Virus record (IMG/VR): IMGVR_UViG_3300031227_000234
Location: 1-33,042 of that record
Direction: 5' to 3' (one strand)
DNA from: a virus
Length of the DNA stretch: 33,042 bases
Position 1 is the first letter of the stretch; every line of letters begins with the position of its first letter. The notes below the pieces were generated by a model. It was not told where the DNA came from. It did not search any database and was given only the letters and a program-made list of their open reading frames with translations. Below are positions 11,772 through 18,690 of this stretch, piece by piece. The position numbers and the translations under genes were made by a program.

Positions 11772-11906
11772 TTAATTATTAAAATTAGATTTATAATGCG
11801 CCATACGACATTTAAACAAACAACAAGGGCAAAAAAACCAATTAACTCTATAAATTAATTGTTTATATCCTTGTCTTTTATTACATTTTGGGCATAGCAT
11901 TTTCAT
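11772..11906 (-). CDS. Tiny zinc-ribbon protein (44 aa)
   Basis: A short frame that routine calling would miss encodes MKMLCPKCNKRQGYKQ...WFFCPCCLFKC and ends in NFNN-stop. Two cysteine pairs (CPKC at 5-8, CPCC at 26-29) spaced like a zinc ribbon, together with many basic residues, support a real gene. Its stop is 7 bases from the start of the next gene downstream, as tight as the rest of the operon. Confidence 0.6.
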   Translation of the reverse strand: MKMLCPKCNKRQGYKQLIYRVNWFFCPCCLFKCRMAHYKSNFNN

Positions 11907-11939
11907 AAAGTTTCTGTATAAATATGATTATCAAATTAA

Positions 11940-12182
11940 TTAATTTTCAAGTGTTAAATCATAATTTAATTCAATAAAATTAAGTATAATATTTTTATCC
12001 ATCATTTCTTGTAAAATACTTTGATTATCTATTTCATCTTCATAATATCTTCTTCTGCGTTTAGTTTTTTCAAACATTTCATTAATTATATCTTTTTTAT
12101 CTTCTTCACAAGTTATAATATAACTATAATCATAGGCGTAGTCATCTGTGTCTATTATTAAAACATTGTAATTTTTAATCAT
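11940..12182 (-). CDS. Acidic hypothetical protein (80 aa)
   Basis: An 80-residue protein rich in Asp, Glu, Tyr and Ile: MIKNYNVLIIDTDDYAYDYSYIITCEEDKKD, a KRRRRYY patch, then an acidic helix. It looks like a small alpha/beta protein of the same general build (strand, then acidic helix) as the zinc-ribbon genes downstream, but lacks the cysteines. It is preceded by one copy of the repeated promoter-leader sequence (12184-12239). Confidence 0.55.
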   Translation of the reverse strand: MIKNYNVLIIDTDDYAYDYSYIITCEEDKKDIINEMFEKTKRRRRYYEDEIDNQSILQEMMDKNIILNFIELNYDLTLEN

Positions 12183-12183
12183 A

Positions 12184-12239
12184 TATTTATTATTGAATTA
12201 TTATTAAATTTTATCCATTTTCTTTATTAATATATTATA
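12184..12239 (-). repeat. Repeated promoter-leader, copy 1
   Basis: On the minus strand this reads TATAATATATTA, then AAAGAAAATGGATAAAATTTAA and an AT-rich run into the next ATG. It closely matches 12754-12817 and more distantly 14399-14450. It holds a -10-like TATAAT and a four-codon frame, ATG GAT AAA ATT TAA. It overlaps the stop of the upstream gene. Confidence 0.7.
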
Positions 12240-12753
12240 CTAATTTACAAAAAGCATTTTCAAATCTATGAAGCATATAGCCCCGACTTCTCGCTCGTGG
12301 TTTCATTAAAAATGCGTCTCCGTTGTTATCAATAAATGGTTTATAAACTTGATTAATGCTAGTAGATAGCCAATCTTGAGACATTTTTGCTATTACTTCC
12401 AGTCTTTTGTTTTCATTAATAGCTTGTTTAACAATATCAATAGTTAATTCAAGCCACCCCTCTTTTATCATTTTTTCTTTATGAGCATTTTCTTTTTCTT
12501 GTCTTCGTAAGCTAGAAGAATAATAACAAGCAGTCTTAATATTATCGCGATCAGTAGTAATATTTAATTTTTCCATAACATAATCAGTCGCTTGTTCAAG
12601 GTAAGCAATTTTAACAGAATTAGCAAAATCACAATAGTGTTTATAAATATCATTAAAGCCTTTAATTTTCTTAAGGGCTTGATAGTCGTCCCTTGTTTCT
12701 CCGTGATTAGTAATTTTAAATAGATTTTTGTGTTCAAATTGTTTTGTCTCCAT
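12235..12753 (-). CDS. Hypothetical phage protein (172 aa)
   Basis: A 172-residue, mainly helical protein with mixed charge. The C-terminal part (MKPRARSRGYMLHRFENAFCKLV) is basic. No recognisable enzyme motif, membrane span or cysteine pair is present. It has its own repeated-type leader (12754-12817) and lies downstream of a clear terminator, so it forms a separate transcription unit with the genes after it. Confidence 0.6.
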   Translation of the reverse strand: METKQFEHKNLFKITNHGETRDDYQALKKIKGFNDIYKHYCDFANSVKIAYLEQATDYVMEKLNITTDRDNIKTACYYSSSLRRQEKENAHKEKMIKEGWLELTIDIVKQAINENKRLEVIAKMSQDWLSTSINQVYKPFIDNNGDAFLMKPRARSRGYMLHRFENAFCKLV

Positions 12754-12817
12754 ATATATATTATTATTGAATTATTATTAAATTTTCTCCATTTTCTTTA
12801 GTAATATATTATAAATA
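12754..12817 (-). repeat. Repeated promoter-leader, copy 2
   Basis: On the minus strand TTTATAATATATTAC is followed by TAAAGAAAATGGAGAAAATT, TAA and an AT-rich run to the gene start. It is nearly the same as copy 1. The four-codon frame here is ATG GAG AAA ATT TAA. Confidence 0.7.
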
Positions 12818-12836
12818 ATTGTTTTTGTCTATTACC

Positions 12837-12874
12837 AAAAAAAGACTATTTAGGCAGGTTATAAATAGTCTTTA
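12837..12874 (-). terminator. Intrinsic terminator
   Basis: On the minus strand a 12-bp perfect stem, AAAGACTATTTA with TAAATAGTCTTT (12842-12853 and 12863-12874), a 9-base loop and a T run. It ends the operon that contains 12935-13625. Confidence 0.88.
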
Positions 12875-12934
12875 AGTAGTTAATAGATTTTTTCTCCATT
12901 AAGTCGTTAAAAAGTTTAGTGGTAGCTGATAAGT

Positions 12935-13108
12935 TTAATTTTTATCAGGTAGCAAATACGCATTTCGCAAAATAATTTTTCTGCTTGATTGACTATTTCT
13001 ATATAATATTACTTTTTCTTTATCTGTAATATTAAGAGAATTGCTTATTATTGTTAGCTCGTCAATGGTGGCAAGTATTTTTTTAGCTTGTCCTGTTAAA
13101 ATAGCCAT
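12935..13108 (-). CDS. Small helical protein (57 aa)
   Basis: A 57-residue frame (MAILTGQAKKILATIDELTI at the start, YRNSQSSRKIILRNAYLLPDKN at the end), too short for routine calling. It starts 4 bases after the stop of the upstream gene, and the terminator at 12837-12874 lies 60 bases beyond its end. This supports a genuine last gene of the operon. It is helical with a basic tail and of unknown function. Confidence 0.55.
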   Translation of the reverse strand: MAILTGQAKKILATIDELTIISNSLNITDKEKVILYRNSQSSRKIILRNAYLLPDKN

Positions 13109-13112
13109 ATAA

Positions 13113-13625
13113 TTAAGAGTTAATTATCTTAGTAATTTCTTTATTGACATACGCTGTCATTTCTTCGGCAGTATATGGTAAGCAATAAATATCACTTAGT
13201 AATTTTGCTTTTAAATCATTGACCTTTTCTAATTTTATTCCTTTTTTATCATAGTAATTAGTAAATTCTTTATTTCTATTATCGCCATGATATGTATTAA
13301 TAGTTAAACTTTTATTATCTTTATATCCGCCAATACTAAACCCTTTATTTTCTAGCAGTGTCTCGTTTCTTTTAACAAGCTTTTCCGCTGTTAGAATATC
13401 TTTAAATAGTTTTCCAATAGTTTTGTCTTTTTTAGCTTTAACTATTAGATTTTTAATAAAGGTTTTTTCTTCTTTGTTTAGTTGATCGGTAATAGAAGAA
13501 TAAGCTTTGTCTAGCTTAGCAGAAAATAGTTTATATAAAACTCTTTTCTGTTCTCCGTTAAGCAATTTCTTGCTAGCCATTTCTCTAATAGTCTTTTGCT
13601 GTGCGTTAGTCTTTTTATTATTCAT
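13113..13625 (-). CDS. Basic helical protein (170 aa)
   Basis: Lys-rich from the start (MNNKKTNAQQKTIREMASKKLLNGEQKR) and probably helical to about residue 95. A short beta-like stretch follows (GFSIGGYKDNKSLTINTYHGDNRNKEFTNYYDKKG), then another helix. No domain is recognised. A DNA-associated role is only a guess from charge. Its leader of about 130 bases contains no repeated-type element. Confidence 0.55.
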   Translation of the reverse strand: MNNKKTNAQQKTIREMASKKLLNGEQKRVLYKLFSAKLDKAYSSITDQLNKEEKTFIKNLIVKAKKDKTIGKLFKDILTAEKLVKRNETLLENKGFSIGGYKDNKSLTINTYHGDNRNKEFTNYYDKKGIKLEKVNDLKAKLLSDIYCLPYTAEEMTAYVNKEITKIINS

Positions 13626-13764
13626 AGTTGTTAATGTTCCCGCCTATTTATAAGTTGTTAATAGGTATTAACTATTAACTAAAGCATTTAAAATGGCTTA
13701 GAAGTCCTTTTAATCGCTCTATTTTTGCCACTATTTAGAATAATGACAAATAAGAGAGGTTAAA

Positions 13765-13938
13765 TTATTTAATAGTTAATTCAGCGTCTTTTGTTATATC
13801 TCCGTCAATTCTAATAATATATTTAGTTTTATCGTTTATAACTCCCTCTTTTCCACTTTTTCCATTATGTTCCCACTTAATAAAAGTATCAAAAAGATAT
13901 TCTGCCCCTCCGTCTGTTTTATGATAGTATAATTTCAT
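13765..13938 (-). CDS. Small beta-rich phage protein (57 aa)
   Basis: This frame reads MKLYYHKTDGGAEYLFDTFI, then a hydrophilic middle and KYIIRIDGDITKDAELTIK-stop. The strand pattern and the opening MKLYYHKTDGGAEYL are of a type common in small phage ORFs of unknown role. Its ATG is 1 base from the stop of the gene upstream, so the two are surely co-translated. Confidence 0.6.
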   Translation of the reverse strand: MKLYYHKTDGGAEYLFDTFIKWEHNGKSGKEGVINDKTKYIIRIDGDITKDAELTIK

Positions 13939-13939
13939 A

Positions 13940-14398
13940 TTAGTTAATGTTATGCTTATTATTTAATGTATTAATTACTAATTGTATCGTGGCTCTTTCG
14001 TCTGATCCTATCCTATCACTCCAACTTAATAAACCTTTAAGCGTGTTTATAGCTATTGCCATGTTCTCTCTATCTATCTCCTCAACTCCCGCCCACTCTA
14101 ATAATAAAGTGTTGGACGGCTCAATGTATTGTTTTAGTCCTTGTAATTCTGCTATTTCGCCCGTGCTTATTCTTTCCGCTTCAATTTCTTGGCGTAGATA
14201 GTCAAGGCGGGCTTTTATTGTATTATTATATTCTCGCTCAGTTAAATAACTATAACTCTTTAAAAACTCTTCTTTAGTTAGAATATAAAAGTCTTTCATT
14301 TTTTCTTTGTCGCTTGTAAAATTGTTTTTATAATCATTATTAGATAATTGTTTTTCTAATAAATCAGTTTGCTCTTCGTCATATTCTTTTTTAGTCAT
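13940..14398 (-). CDS. Acidic helical protein (152 aa)
   Basis: A Glu/Asp/Asn-rich, all-helical protein (MTKKEYDEEQTDLLEKQLS, ARLDYLRQEIEAERISTGEIAELQGLKQYIEP, then a C-terminal INTLKGLLSWSDRIGSDERA segment). The GEIAELQGL region could form a short coiled coil. No function is recognised. The two plus-strand frames over its middle are shadows. The leader (14399-14450) is the third, more diverged copy of the repeated leader. Confidence 0.6.
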   Translation of the reverse strand: MTKKEYDEEQTDLLEKQLSNNDYKNNFTSDKEKMKDFYILTKEEFLKSYSYLTEREYNNTIKARLDYLRQEIEAERISTGEIAELQGLKQYIEPSNTLLLEWAGVEEIDRENMAIAINTLKGLLSWSDRIGSDERATIQLVINTLNNKHNIN

Positions 14399-14450
14399 AT
14401 ATATTAAAATTAGTTTTAAAGTTTCCCCATTTTCTCTAGTGATATATCTA
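14399..14450 (-). repeat. Repeated promoter-leader, copy 3 (diverged)
   Basis: On the minus strand ATATATCACTAGAGAAAATG is followed by GGGAAACTTTAA and an AT-rich run into the ATG at 14398. It keeps the AGAAAATGG-x-x-AAA core and a four-codon frame (ATG GGG AAA CTT TAA), but the TATAAT is lost. Confidence 0.55.
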
Positions 14451-14474
14451 TTATTAAGTCTTTAGTAATAATTC

Positions 14475-14522
14475 AAAAAAAAGACTTTTAGTTTATTAGC
14501 AAGTAATAAGTATTTATAAGTC
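14475..14522 (-). terminator. Intrinsic terminator
   Basis: On the minus strand GACTT pairs with AAGTC and an inner TTATTA with TAATAA, followed by a run of eight T. It overlaps the stop of the gene at 14514-14720 and separates it from 13940-14398. Confidence 0.65.
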
Positions 14523-14720
14523 ATTAATATTAAAATTACTAGCCCAATTATTCAGTTCTTTTATTTGATTTCTCTTGGCGTTCATTTCGTCTGTATAATC
14601 TGATATATTAATAACTTTATCTTTTAGCTTTCTTAATTCTTTTTGCCCAAAATTCTCCCATATTCCTCCTTTAGCTTTTGCTTTAGCTGTCATTTTTTGT
14701 TTAAAGTTTCCAATAGTCAT
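14514..14720 (-). CDS. Small basic phage protein (68 aa)
   Basis: The sequence reads MTIGNFKQKMTAKAKAKGGIWENFGQKELRKLKDK, then a helix and IKELNNWASNFNINDL. The GGIWENFGQKE segment followed by a helix is common in small phage proteins with no assigned role. There is no cysteine pair or membrane span. Its stop is embedded in a terminator, so it is the last gene of its unit. Confidence 0.6.
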   Translation of the reverse strand: MTIGNFKQKMTAKAKAKGGIWENFGQKELRKLKDKVINISDYTDEMNAKRNQIKELNNWASNFNINDL

Positions 14721-14824
14721 AAGTTTAGGTGTTAAGTATTAATTAAGTTTTTAAATGCTCTTAGATCGCCGTTTAAAGCCTTGTTTTTGGCTATAATCTT
14801 ATATTATAGCCAATTTATAAGAGT

Positions 14825-14986
14825 TTAAAAGTAAATGCCAAAATAAACATCATTTAAATCTTCGTCAAAATAAACGTCATTTATTTCCTTCGTTTCTTTA
14901 GAATAAGAGCCATAAATGTTCACATTAACATTGCCATGTTTTTCTTCTAATTTTTGTAATTTATTAATTAATTCTTTAATTTTCAT
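14825..14986 (-). CDS. Small hypothetical protein (53 aa)
   Basis: This frame reads MKIKELINKLQKLEEKHGNV, then NVNIYGSYSKETKE and DVYFDEDLNDVYFGIYF-stop. The helix followed by repeated DVYF strands looks like a small folded protein, and the opening MKIKELINKLQKL is frequent among short phage ORFs. It is too short for routine calling but well placed between minus-strand neighbours. Confidence 0.55.
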   Translation of the reverse strand: MKIKELINKLQKLEEKHGNVNVNIYGSYSKETKEINDVYFDEDLNDVYFGIYF

Positions 14987-15167
14987 ATTATTACCAACTT
15001 AAAAAAGTTATAAGTCTATTGGTTCGTTCTTCGTTTAATAATCTAATTATCAAAACATAATAAGGCAAATTTTTAAATACTAAATAATGCTTTTGTTTTG
15101 TTATAACTATATTAAAAAAATATAGATTGATAAATAACTTCCTTGATATAATTTTAAACATATACTT

Positions 15168-15617
15168 TTAATCGTTAATTAGTGTTGCGTCGTCGTTTTC
15201 TTTATTAATAAATTGACGCTCTTTAATTAATTGTTTTTTATAGACTTTCATTATTTCTTCTTTAGTATAAATGCCGTCAAACAATTCAATAACTGGCTCA
15301 ACATTTCCCCTATAAAAGCTTTCATGATTGTTTAATTCGTAGATAATAGCTTTCTCTTTGGTTTCTTTAGCTTCTTTTAACTCTTTTTTGTAAGCCTTGC
15401 TATTGTCATCCATTGCTTTCATAAAAGCGTCAAAATTTTTCATTAAGATATAACCGCCAGCCCCTATGCTTCCAACTTTGTTGTCTTTACTAGCCCCAAC
15501 TTTTTCACAACCTTTTTTAAATTGTTCATTACCAAAAGCAAAAAATACTTGATATTTTTCTATTATATCATTAACTGCTTTGTCTTGTTTTGTTTTTAGC
15601 TCGTTGTAGGTTTTCAT
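15168..15617 (-). CDS. Conserved phage protein (149 aa), unknown function
   Basis: The N-terminal part has the pattern YQVFFAFGNEQFKKGCEKVG (about residues 22-41) and the C-terminal part has GIYTKEEIMKVYKKQLIKER. Together these recall a widespread family of phage and prophage proteins of unknown role in which F-F-A-F-x-x-x-Q-F-x-x-G is the signature. The central region is a Lys/Glu helix. No catalytic residues are evident. It lies between two minus-strand genes near the divergent control region, where early genes are expected. Confidence 0.65.
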   Translation of the reverse strand: MKTYNELKTKQDKAVNDIIEKYQVFFAFGNEQFKKGCEKVGASKDNKVGSIGAGGYILMKNFDAFMKAMDDNSKAYKKELKEAKETKEKAIIYELNNHESFYRGNVEPVIELFDGIYTKEEIMKVYKKQLIKERQFINKENDDATLIND

Positions 15618-15652
15618 AATGCTATAGTTTATTATTTGTTAGTTAATGGTTT

Positions 15653-15928
15653 TTACATTGTAGCAATAACTTTCTCGTCTGTTCTCTTTCTTTCTTCTTC
15701 TTGTAAAGCGTCAAGCATTTTAATAACTTTCTTTTTTTCTTCTTCCGTCATTAGTTCTTCGCCGTCTATAAATTCGTGTCGTGGAGTTAAGACTAGCTTT
15801 GTATTGTTTAGTGCTTGCTCTACGCTGTAAAGGTTAGCATAGCTATTGCCCTCAGCGTCAGATGATAAGATAATATCAGCGTCTTGATTGCTATTTTTTA
15901 ATAAAGCTAGTAATTTTTTGACTTTCAT
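15653..15928 (-). CDS. Conserved small phage protein (91 aa)
   Basis: It opens MKVKKLLALLKNSNQDADIILSSDAEGNSY, a pattern (M-K-V-K-x-L-x-x-x-L...D-A-x-I...S-D-A-E-G-N-S-Y) found in many small phage proteins of unknown function. The C-terminal helix is strongly charged (MTEEEKKKVIKMLDALQEEERKR). It is the first minus-strand gene leaving the divergent non-coding region, so it is probably expressed early. Confidence 0.7.
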   Translation of the reverse strand: MKVKKLLALLKNSNQDADIILSSDAEGNSYANLYSVEQALNNTKLVLTPRHEFIDGEELMTEEEKKKVIKMLDALQEEERKRTDEKVIATM

Positions 15929-16234
15929 ATGTTTTTTTTTAAATGTTAATATCTATCCAGTAAGCTATATTGACTTTTTTCTTAAGTTATTTGTTTATTA
16001 AAAATGTTCCCAAGTTTCCAGTCTTATTATTATTTATATTAAGATAGAGGGGAGACTAATAACTATAATTACTATAATAAAGATTAATAGTTTTCTTTCT
16101 TCTCCTTTAAAGTATAGTCTAGTTCTTTTATAATCAGATAGTAAAGAAGATTTAAAGTTTATAGGATATATATAAGTATTATTATATAGCATATAGTTAA
16201 AGCTTAGTTTTTGATCTTATTAGTTTGGTGTTTA

Positions 16235-16282
16235 TAATAGTGTTTAGCTTGTAGTGTGTAATAGTGTTTAGCTTGTAGTGTG
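16235..16282 (+). repeat. 24-base direct repeat, two tandem copies
   Basis: Units 16235-16258 and 16259-16282 are identical (TAATAGTGTTTAGCTTGTAG plus TGTG). They lead straight into the heptamer array. Confidence 0.92.
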
Positions 16283-16361
16283 GCGTGTGGCGTGTGGCGT
16301 GTGGCGTGTGGCGTGTGGCGTGTGGCGTGTGGCGTGTGGCGTGTGGCGTGTGGCGTGTGGC
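16278..16361 (+). repeat. Heptamer array (GTGTGGC) x 12
   Basis: Twelve perfect back-to-back copies of GTGTGGC, 84 bases in all. Single degenerate units occur further right. Iteron-like, though the unit is shorter than most initiator sites. The length of such an array could vary between relatives. Confidence 0.95.
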
Positions 16362-16766
16362 GTGTGTTGGTGTTTAGTGGTTAGAGTGTTGTTTATCAAT
16401 AAATAGGGTTATTTCTGTGTTTTGTGGTAAAAAGGGGGGCGTGTGTGCCGTTTTAAGCGTTGTTATAATTAGAGTTAATGTATAAGTCAGCTTATTTTCC
16501 TAAATTTAGGCAAAACTTTCTAAACATATACTCTAAAAGCTTTTAATTTACTAGATAAACTTTTAGCCCCTTGTTATTCGTTCCGTCTTTATTGCGATAA
16601 CTATACGATAAGCTATAGTCTTTTAAAAGTCATGTAATTGTCGCAAGTGATAGAACGCAAGAGGCTAGAGTTATAAGATAACTAATAGTCCGTCGTTAAT
16701 GTTGATTGACTTCTTGCTATCTACTTATCATTATACTCTTGATTAATATAAAAGTCAAGCGTAGCC

Positions 16767-16775
16767 TGTGGATAA
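16767..16775 (-). promoter_or_regulatory. DnaA box
   Basis: TGTGGATAA, the exact complement of the consensus TTATCCACA. Only one perfect copy was seen. Confidence 0.6.
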
Positions 16776-17229
16776 CTTAAAGGCTTATATCCTCCTATCA
16801 TTAGACTTAAGACTATAGGTTAAGCCTGTAGTCTGTAGTCTGTTGCTATTGTGTCATATGGTTTAGACTTTTGCTTATAGTGTGGCGTGTGTGTGCTAAT
16901 ATCCTATAGCCTGTATAGTGTGGAGTTAGTCGTTAAAACGTCATAGTGTGGCGTGTGTGGGCTTAGGCTTGAAGGGGGGAGTGGTTCGTTTAGGGTGGTT
17001 GAAATTATTTAGGAATCCGTTATATGGGACTCTAGTACGAAAATTGAACAATTTTAAATCTTCCTTATATCTATAAAAAATTCAGACAAAAAAATCCCAG
17101 CCAAATTTTGTAGCCTAAACCATAGTGTTTTATAGCCTTTAGTTTGGGACTCCTAGCAATCTATAGTTTTCATACTACAAAAAAAATTCTCATATTTTTT
17201 ACTTAGTTAAAGTAGGTTTATGTTAGGTA

Positions 17230-17258
17230 TTGCTAAAGATTGTAACTTATGCTATAAT
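17230..17258 (+). promoter_or_regulatory. Rightward extended -10 promoter
   Basis: TTGCTA (17230-17235), a 17-base spacer and TATAAT (17253-17258) with TG before it. It shares ACTTATGCTATAATG with the promoter near 21655. It drives 17335 onward after a leader of about 70 bases. Confidence 0.8.
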
Positions 17259-17334
17259 GATAATGTGTTATTCTTAATAGATAAGAATTTCAGGCTAATT
17301 AATATACTATACTAAATAAATAATAAATAAAATT

Positions 17335-17874
17335 ATGAAAAATGAAAACAAAGGAGAAGCTAATAGCAAAGAAGTTAAAGAAAAAAAAATTATATCTTCA
17401 TTAACAGATGATAATGTTAATAAAATTAAAGAAAGCATTAGAGTTTCTGGTGGTGATTGGAATGAAGGATGTGAATATGCTGGATATTGGTTAAATGGAA
17501 GATCACTTATTTTTACAAATAATTGTATAGATAAACCATCAAAAGATGCTTTTTGTATAAGTAGAAATTGTTTAGAAAAAATTATTAAAGAATTACCAGA
17601 GCATGATAATAAAGATAAAAAATTAAAAGAGATACAAGAAGATGTTAATGCTAAAGATGTTAAAGAAATTCCTAAAGCTACTAAAGAAAGTTCTGTTAGA
17701 AGGATTATTATTGAAACAGATGGTAATATTATAACAAACGTAAATGCTCAAGTTAATGGTAGTATTGAATTAATAGCTATTCTAGAAGAAGTAATTGGTA
17801 CTCTTAAGAATGCTCAAATTGAAAGAGCTAAAGAAGTACAAGCTAGTTTCAGAGCTAAAGAAGAAAAGAAATAG
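17335..17874 (+). CDS. Hypothetical protein (179 aa), first gene right of the control region
   Basis: After a Lys-rich start (about residues 1-25), the middle (SGGDWNEGCEYAGYWLNGRSLIFTNNCIDKP) contains three Cys and aromatic residues and may form a small folded domain. The last 60 residues contain a strand-rich stretch (RRIIIETDGNIITNVNAQVNGSIE) followed by a helix with KEVQASFRAKEEKK. No known domain is evident. It is transcribed from the promoter at 17230-17258. Confidence 0.6.
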   Translation: MKNENKGEANSKEVKEKKIISSLTDDNVNKIKESIRVSGGDWNEGCEYAGYWLNGRSLIFTNNCIDKPSKDAFCISRNCLEKIIKELPEHDNKDKKLKEIQEDVNAKDVKEIPKATKESSVRRIIIETDGNIITNVNAQVNGSIELIAILEEVIGTLKNAQIERAKEVQASFRAKEEKK

Positions 17875-17901
17875 TTAGATTTGTCAAATAAAATTTTTTT
17901 T

Positions 17902-18171
17902 ATGAAATTAGAAAATAAAAGGATAATTAAAATTGGAGGTCTTAATGTTGATTTAAAATTTGTTACTAGTGATGAATTAGAAGGTGATTGTGGATCATCT
18001 GACCAGAAGGCTCCGTATATCAAGATAGATAAAGATATGAGTGATGATTTGATTATTCTTACATTACTTCATGAGATTTTTCATCACATTGACCCTGGAC
18101 TATCAGAAAGTAAAGTAGAGCTATATTCTCGAGCGTGGTTTCAAATTTTTAAAGATAATGATTTATTATAA
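17902..18171 (+). CDS. HExxH zinc metallopeptidase-like protein (89 aa)
   Basis: Residues 52-64 read ILTLLHEIFHHID, a HEXXH zinc site (H57, E58, H61) in a helix as in gluzincins. A downstream acidic residue (E69 or E73) could be the third ligand. The upstream strands (KIGGLNVDLKFVTSDELEG...APYIKIDKDMSDD) give the usual minimal ImmA/IrrE-like or SprT-like core. In phages such proteins can cut repressors or other host proteins, and the substrate here is unknown. I chose ATG 17902 over the TTG at 17881 because the latter adds only a poor leader. Confidence 0.72.
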   Translation: MKLENKRIIKIGGLNVDLKFVTSDELEGDCGSSDQKAPYIKIDKDMSDDLIILTLLHEIFHHIDPGLSESKVELYSRAWFQIFKDNDLL

Positions 18172-18176
18172 TATGT

Positions 18177-18425
18177 ATGCCAAACGGTAAAAAACAAAGT
18201 AGCGAGCCAGAGTGTAAAAAACAATTTAATAGAACTGTAGCGAAAACAGGAAAGTGGAGAGGAAAAACTCCAGATAAATATATTAAGTATCAGTCTCCTA
18301 AAAGAAATAAAGTAATAACCTTAATGGGTAATGATAAAGGTATTAGTTCTAGAGAACAAAAAAAGATTTATAAAGAATTTCAGTTCAAAAAGAAAAAAAA
18401 GCACGATAAAGAAGAAGATATGTAA
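18177..18425 (+). CDS. Basic hypothetical protein (82 aa)
   Basis: A Lys-rich protein without hydrophobic core segments (MPNGKKQSSEPECKKQFNRT, KTGKWRGKTPDKYIKYQSPKRN, ending EFQFKKKKKHDKEEDM). It is likely disordered or nucleic-acid binding. Its start overlaps nothing and lies 5 bases after the metallopeptidase stop. Its own stop codon forms the foot of a 15-bp RNA hairpin (18423-18500). Confidence 0.55.
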   Translation: MPNGKKQSSEPECKKQFNRTVAKTGKWRGKTPDKYIKYQSPKRNKVITLMGNDKGISSREQKKIYKEFQFKKKKKHDKEEDM

Positions 18426-18500
18426 TCTTCTATCCCATCAGCGTAAGTTGGTGACAGGAAAACAGTCCATCATTATTTATAATGGTGGGATAGAAGATTA
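18423..18500 (+). ncRNA. Long hairpin element after 18177-18425
   Basis: A 15-bp perfect stem (18423-18437 with 18486-18500) encloses a 48-base head that has an inner hairpin, CATTA/TAATG (18471-18475 and 18480-18484). No T run follows, so it is not a standard terminator. It is contiguous with a second structured stretch at 18511-18657. Confidence 0.6.
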
Positions 18501-18510
18501 ATTGATTTAA

Positions 18511-18657
18511 CTTCCAGCGTATAGAAACTCTATATTAAGACTTGTTGTAATATACAAAGTCTAACCCCCAGCTCATAGAGTAAAGAAACTGGAAGAAGCT
18601 AATATTTATATCCTTAAAAGAAATATTAGTATCTGGATAACTAAATGTTGGGGGTTA
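18511..18657 (+). ncRNA. Candidate pseudoknotted RNA element (about 150 nt)
   Basis: The helices nest as CTTCCAG 18511-18517 with CTGGAAG 18589-18595, inside which CTCTAT 18528-18533 pairs with ATAGAG 18575-18580 and AGACTT 18538-18543 with AAGTCT 18557-18562. AACCCCCA 18563-18570 pairs outward with TGGGGGTT 18649-18656, a pseudoknot. A 9-bp hairpin CTAATATTT/AAATATTAG (18599-18607, 18621-18629) has a loop TATCC that can pair with GGATA (18635-18639), a second pseudoknot. No ORF occupies the region. It could be a free RNA or the leader of the gene at 18716. Confidence 0.55.
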
Positions 18658-18690
18658 AGTTAATTAATTGATAATAGTAAAAATTGTTCC

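Larger units (their letters stand above)
15929..17334. other. Gene-free divergent region, candidate replication origin / control region
   Basis: About 1.4 kb with no credible ORF on either strand, between leftward early-type genes and rightward genes. It holds a 24-base direct repeat, a 12-copy heptamer array, further copies of the motif TAGTGTGGCGTGTG (near 16878 and 16944), a perfect DnaA box, the palindrome CCTAAATTTAGG (16499-16510), a hairpin ACTATA/TATAGT (near 16598-16617) and a strong rightward promoter. G runs on the plus strand (near 16433 and 16973) and the GT-rich array give it marked strand asymmetry. This combination fits an origin; a packaging site or phase-variable region is also possible. 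Confidence 0.6.

Noticed and set aside
16278-16361. CRISPR array
   Set aside because: The units are 7 bases with no spacers. It is a simple tandem repeat.
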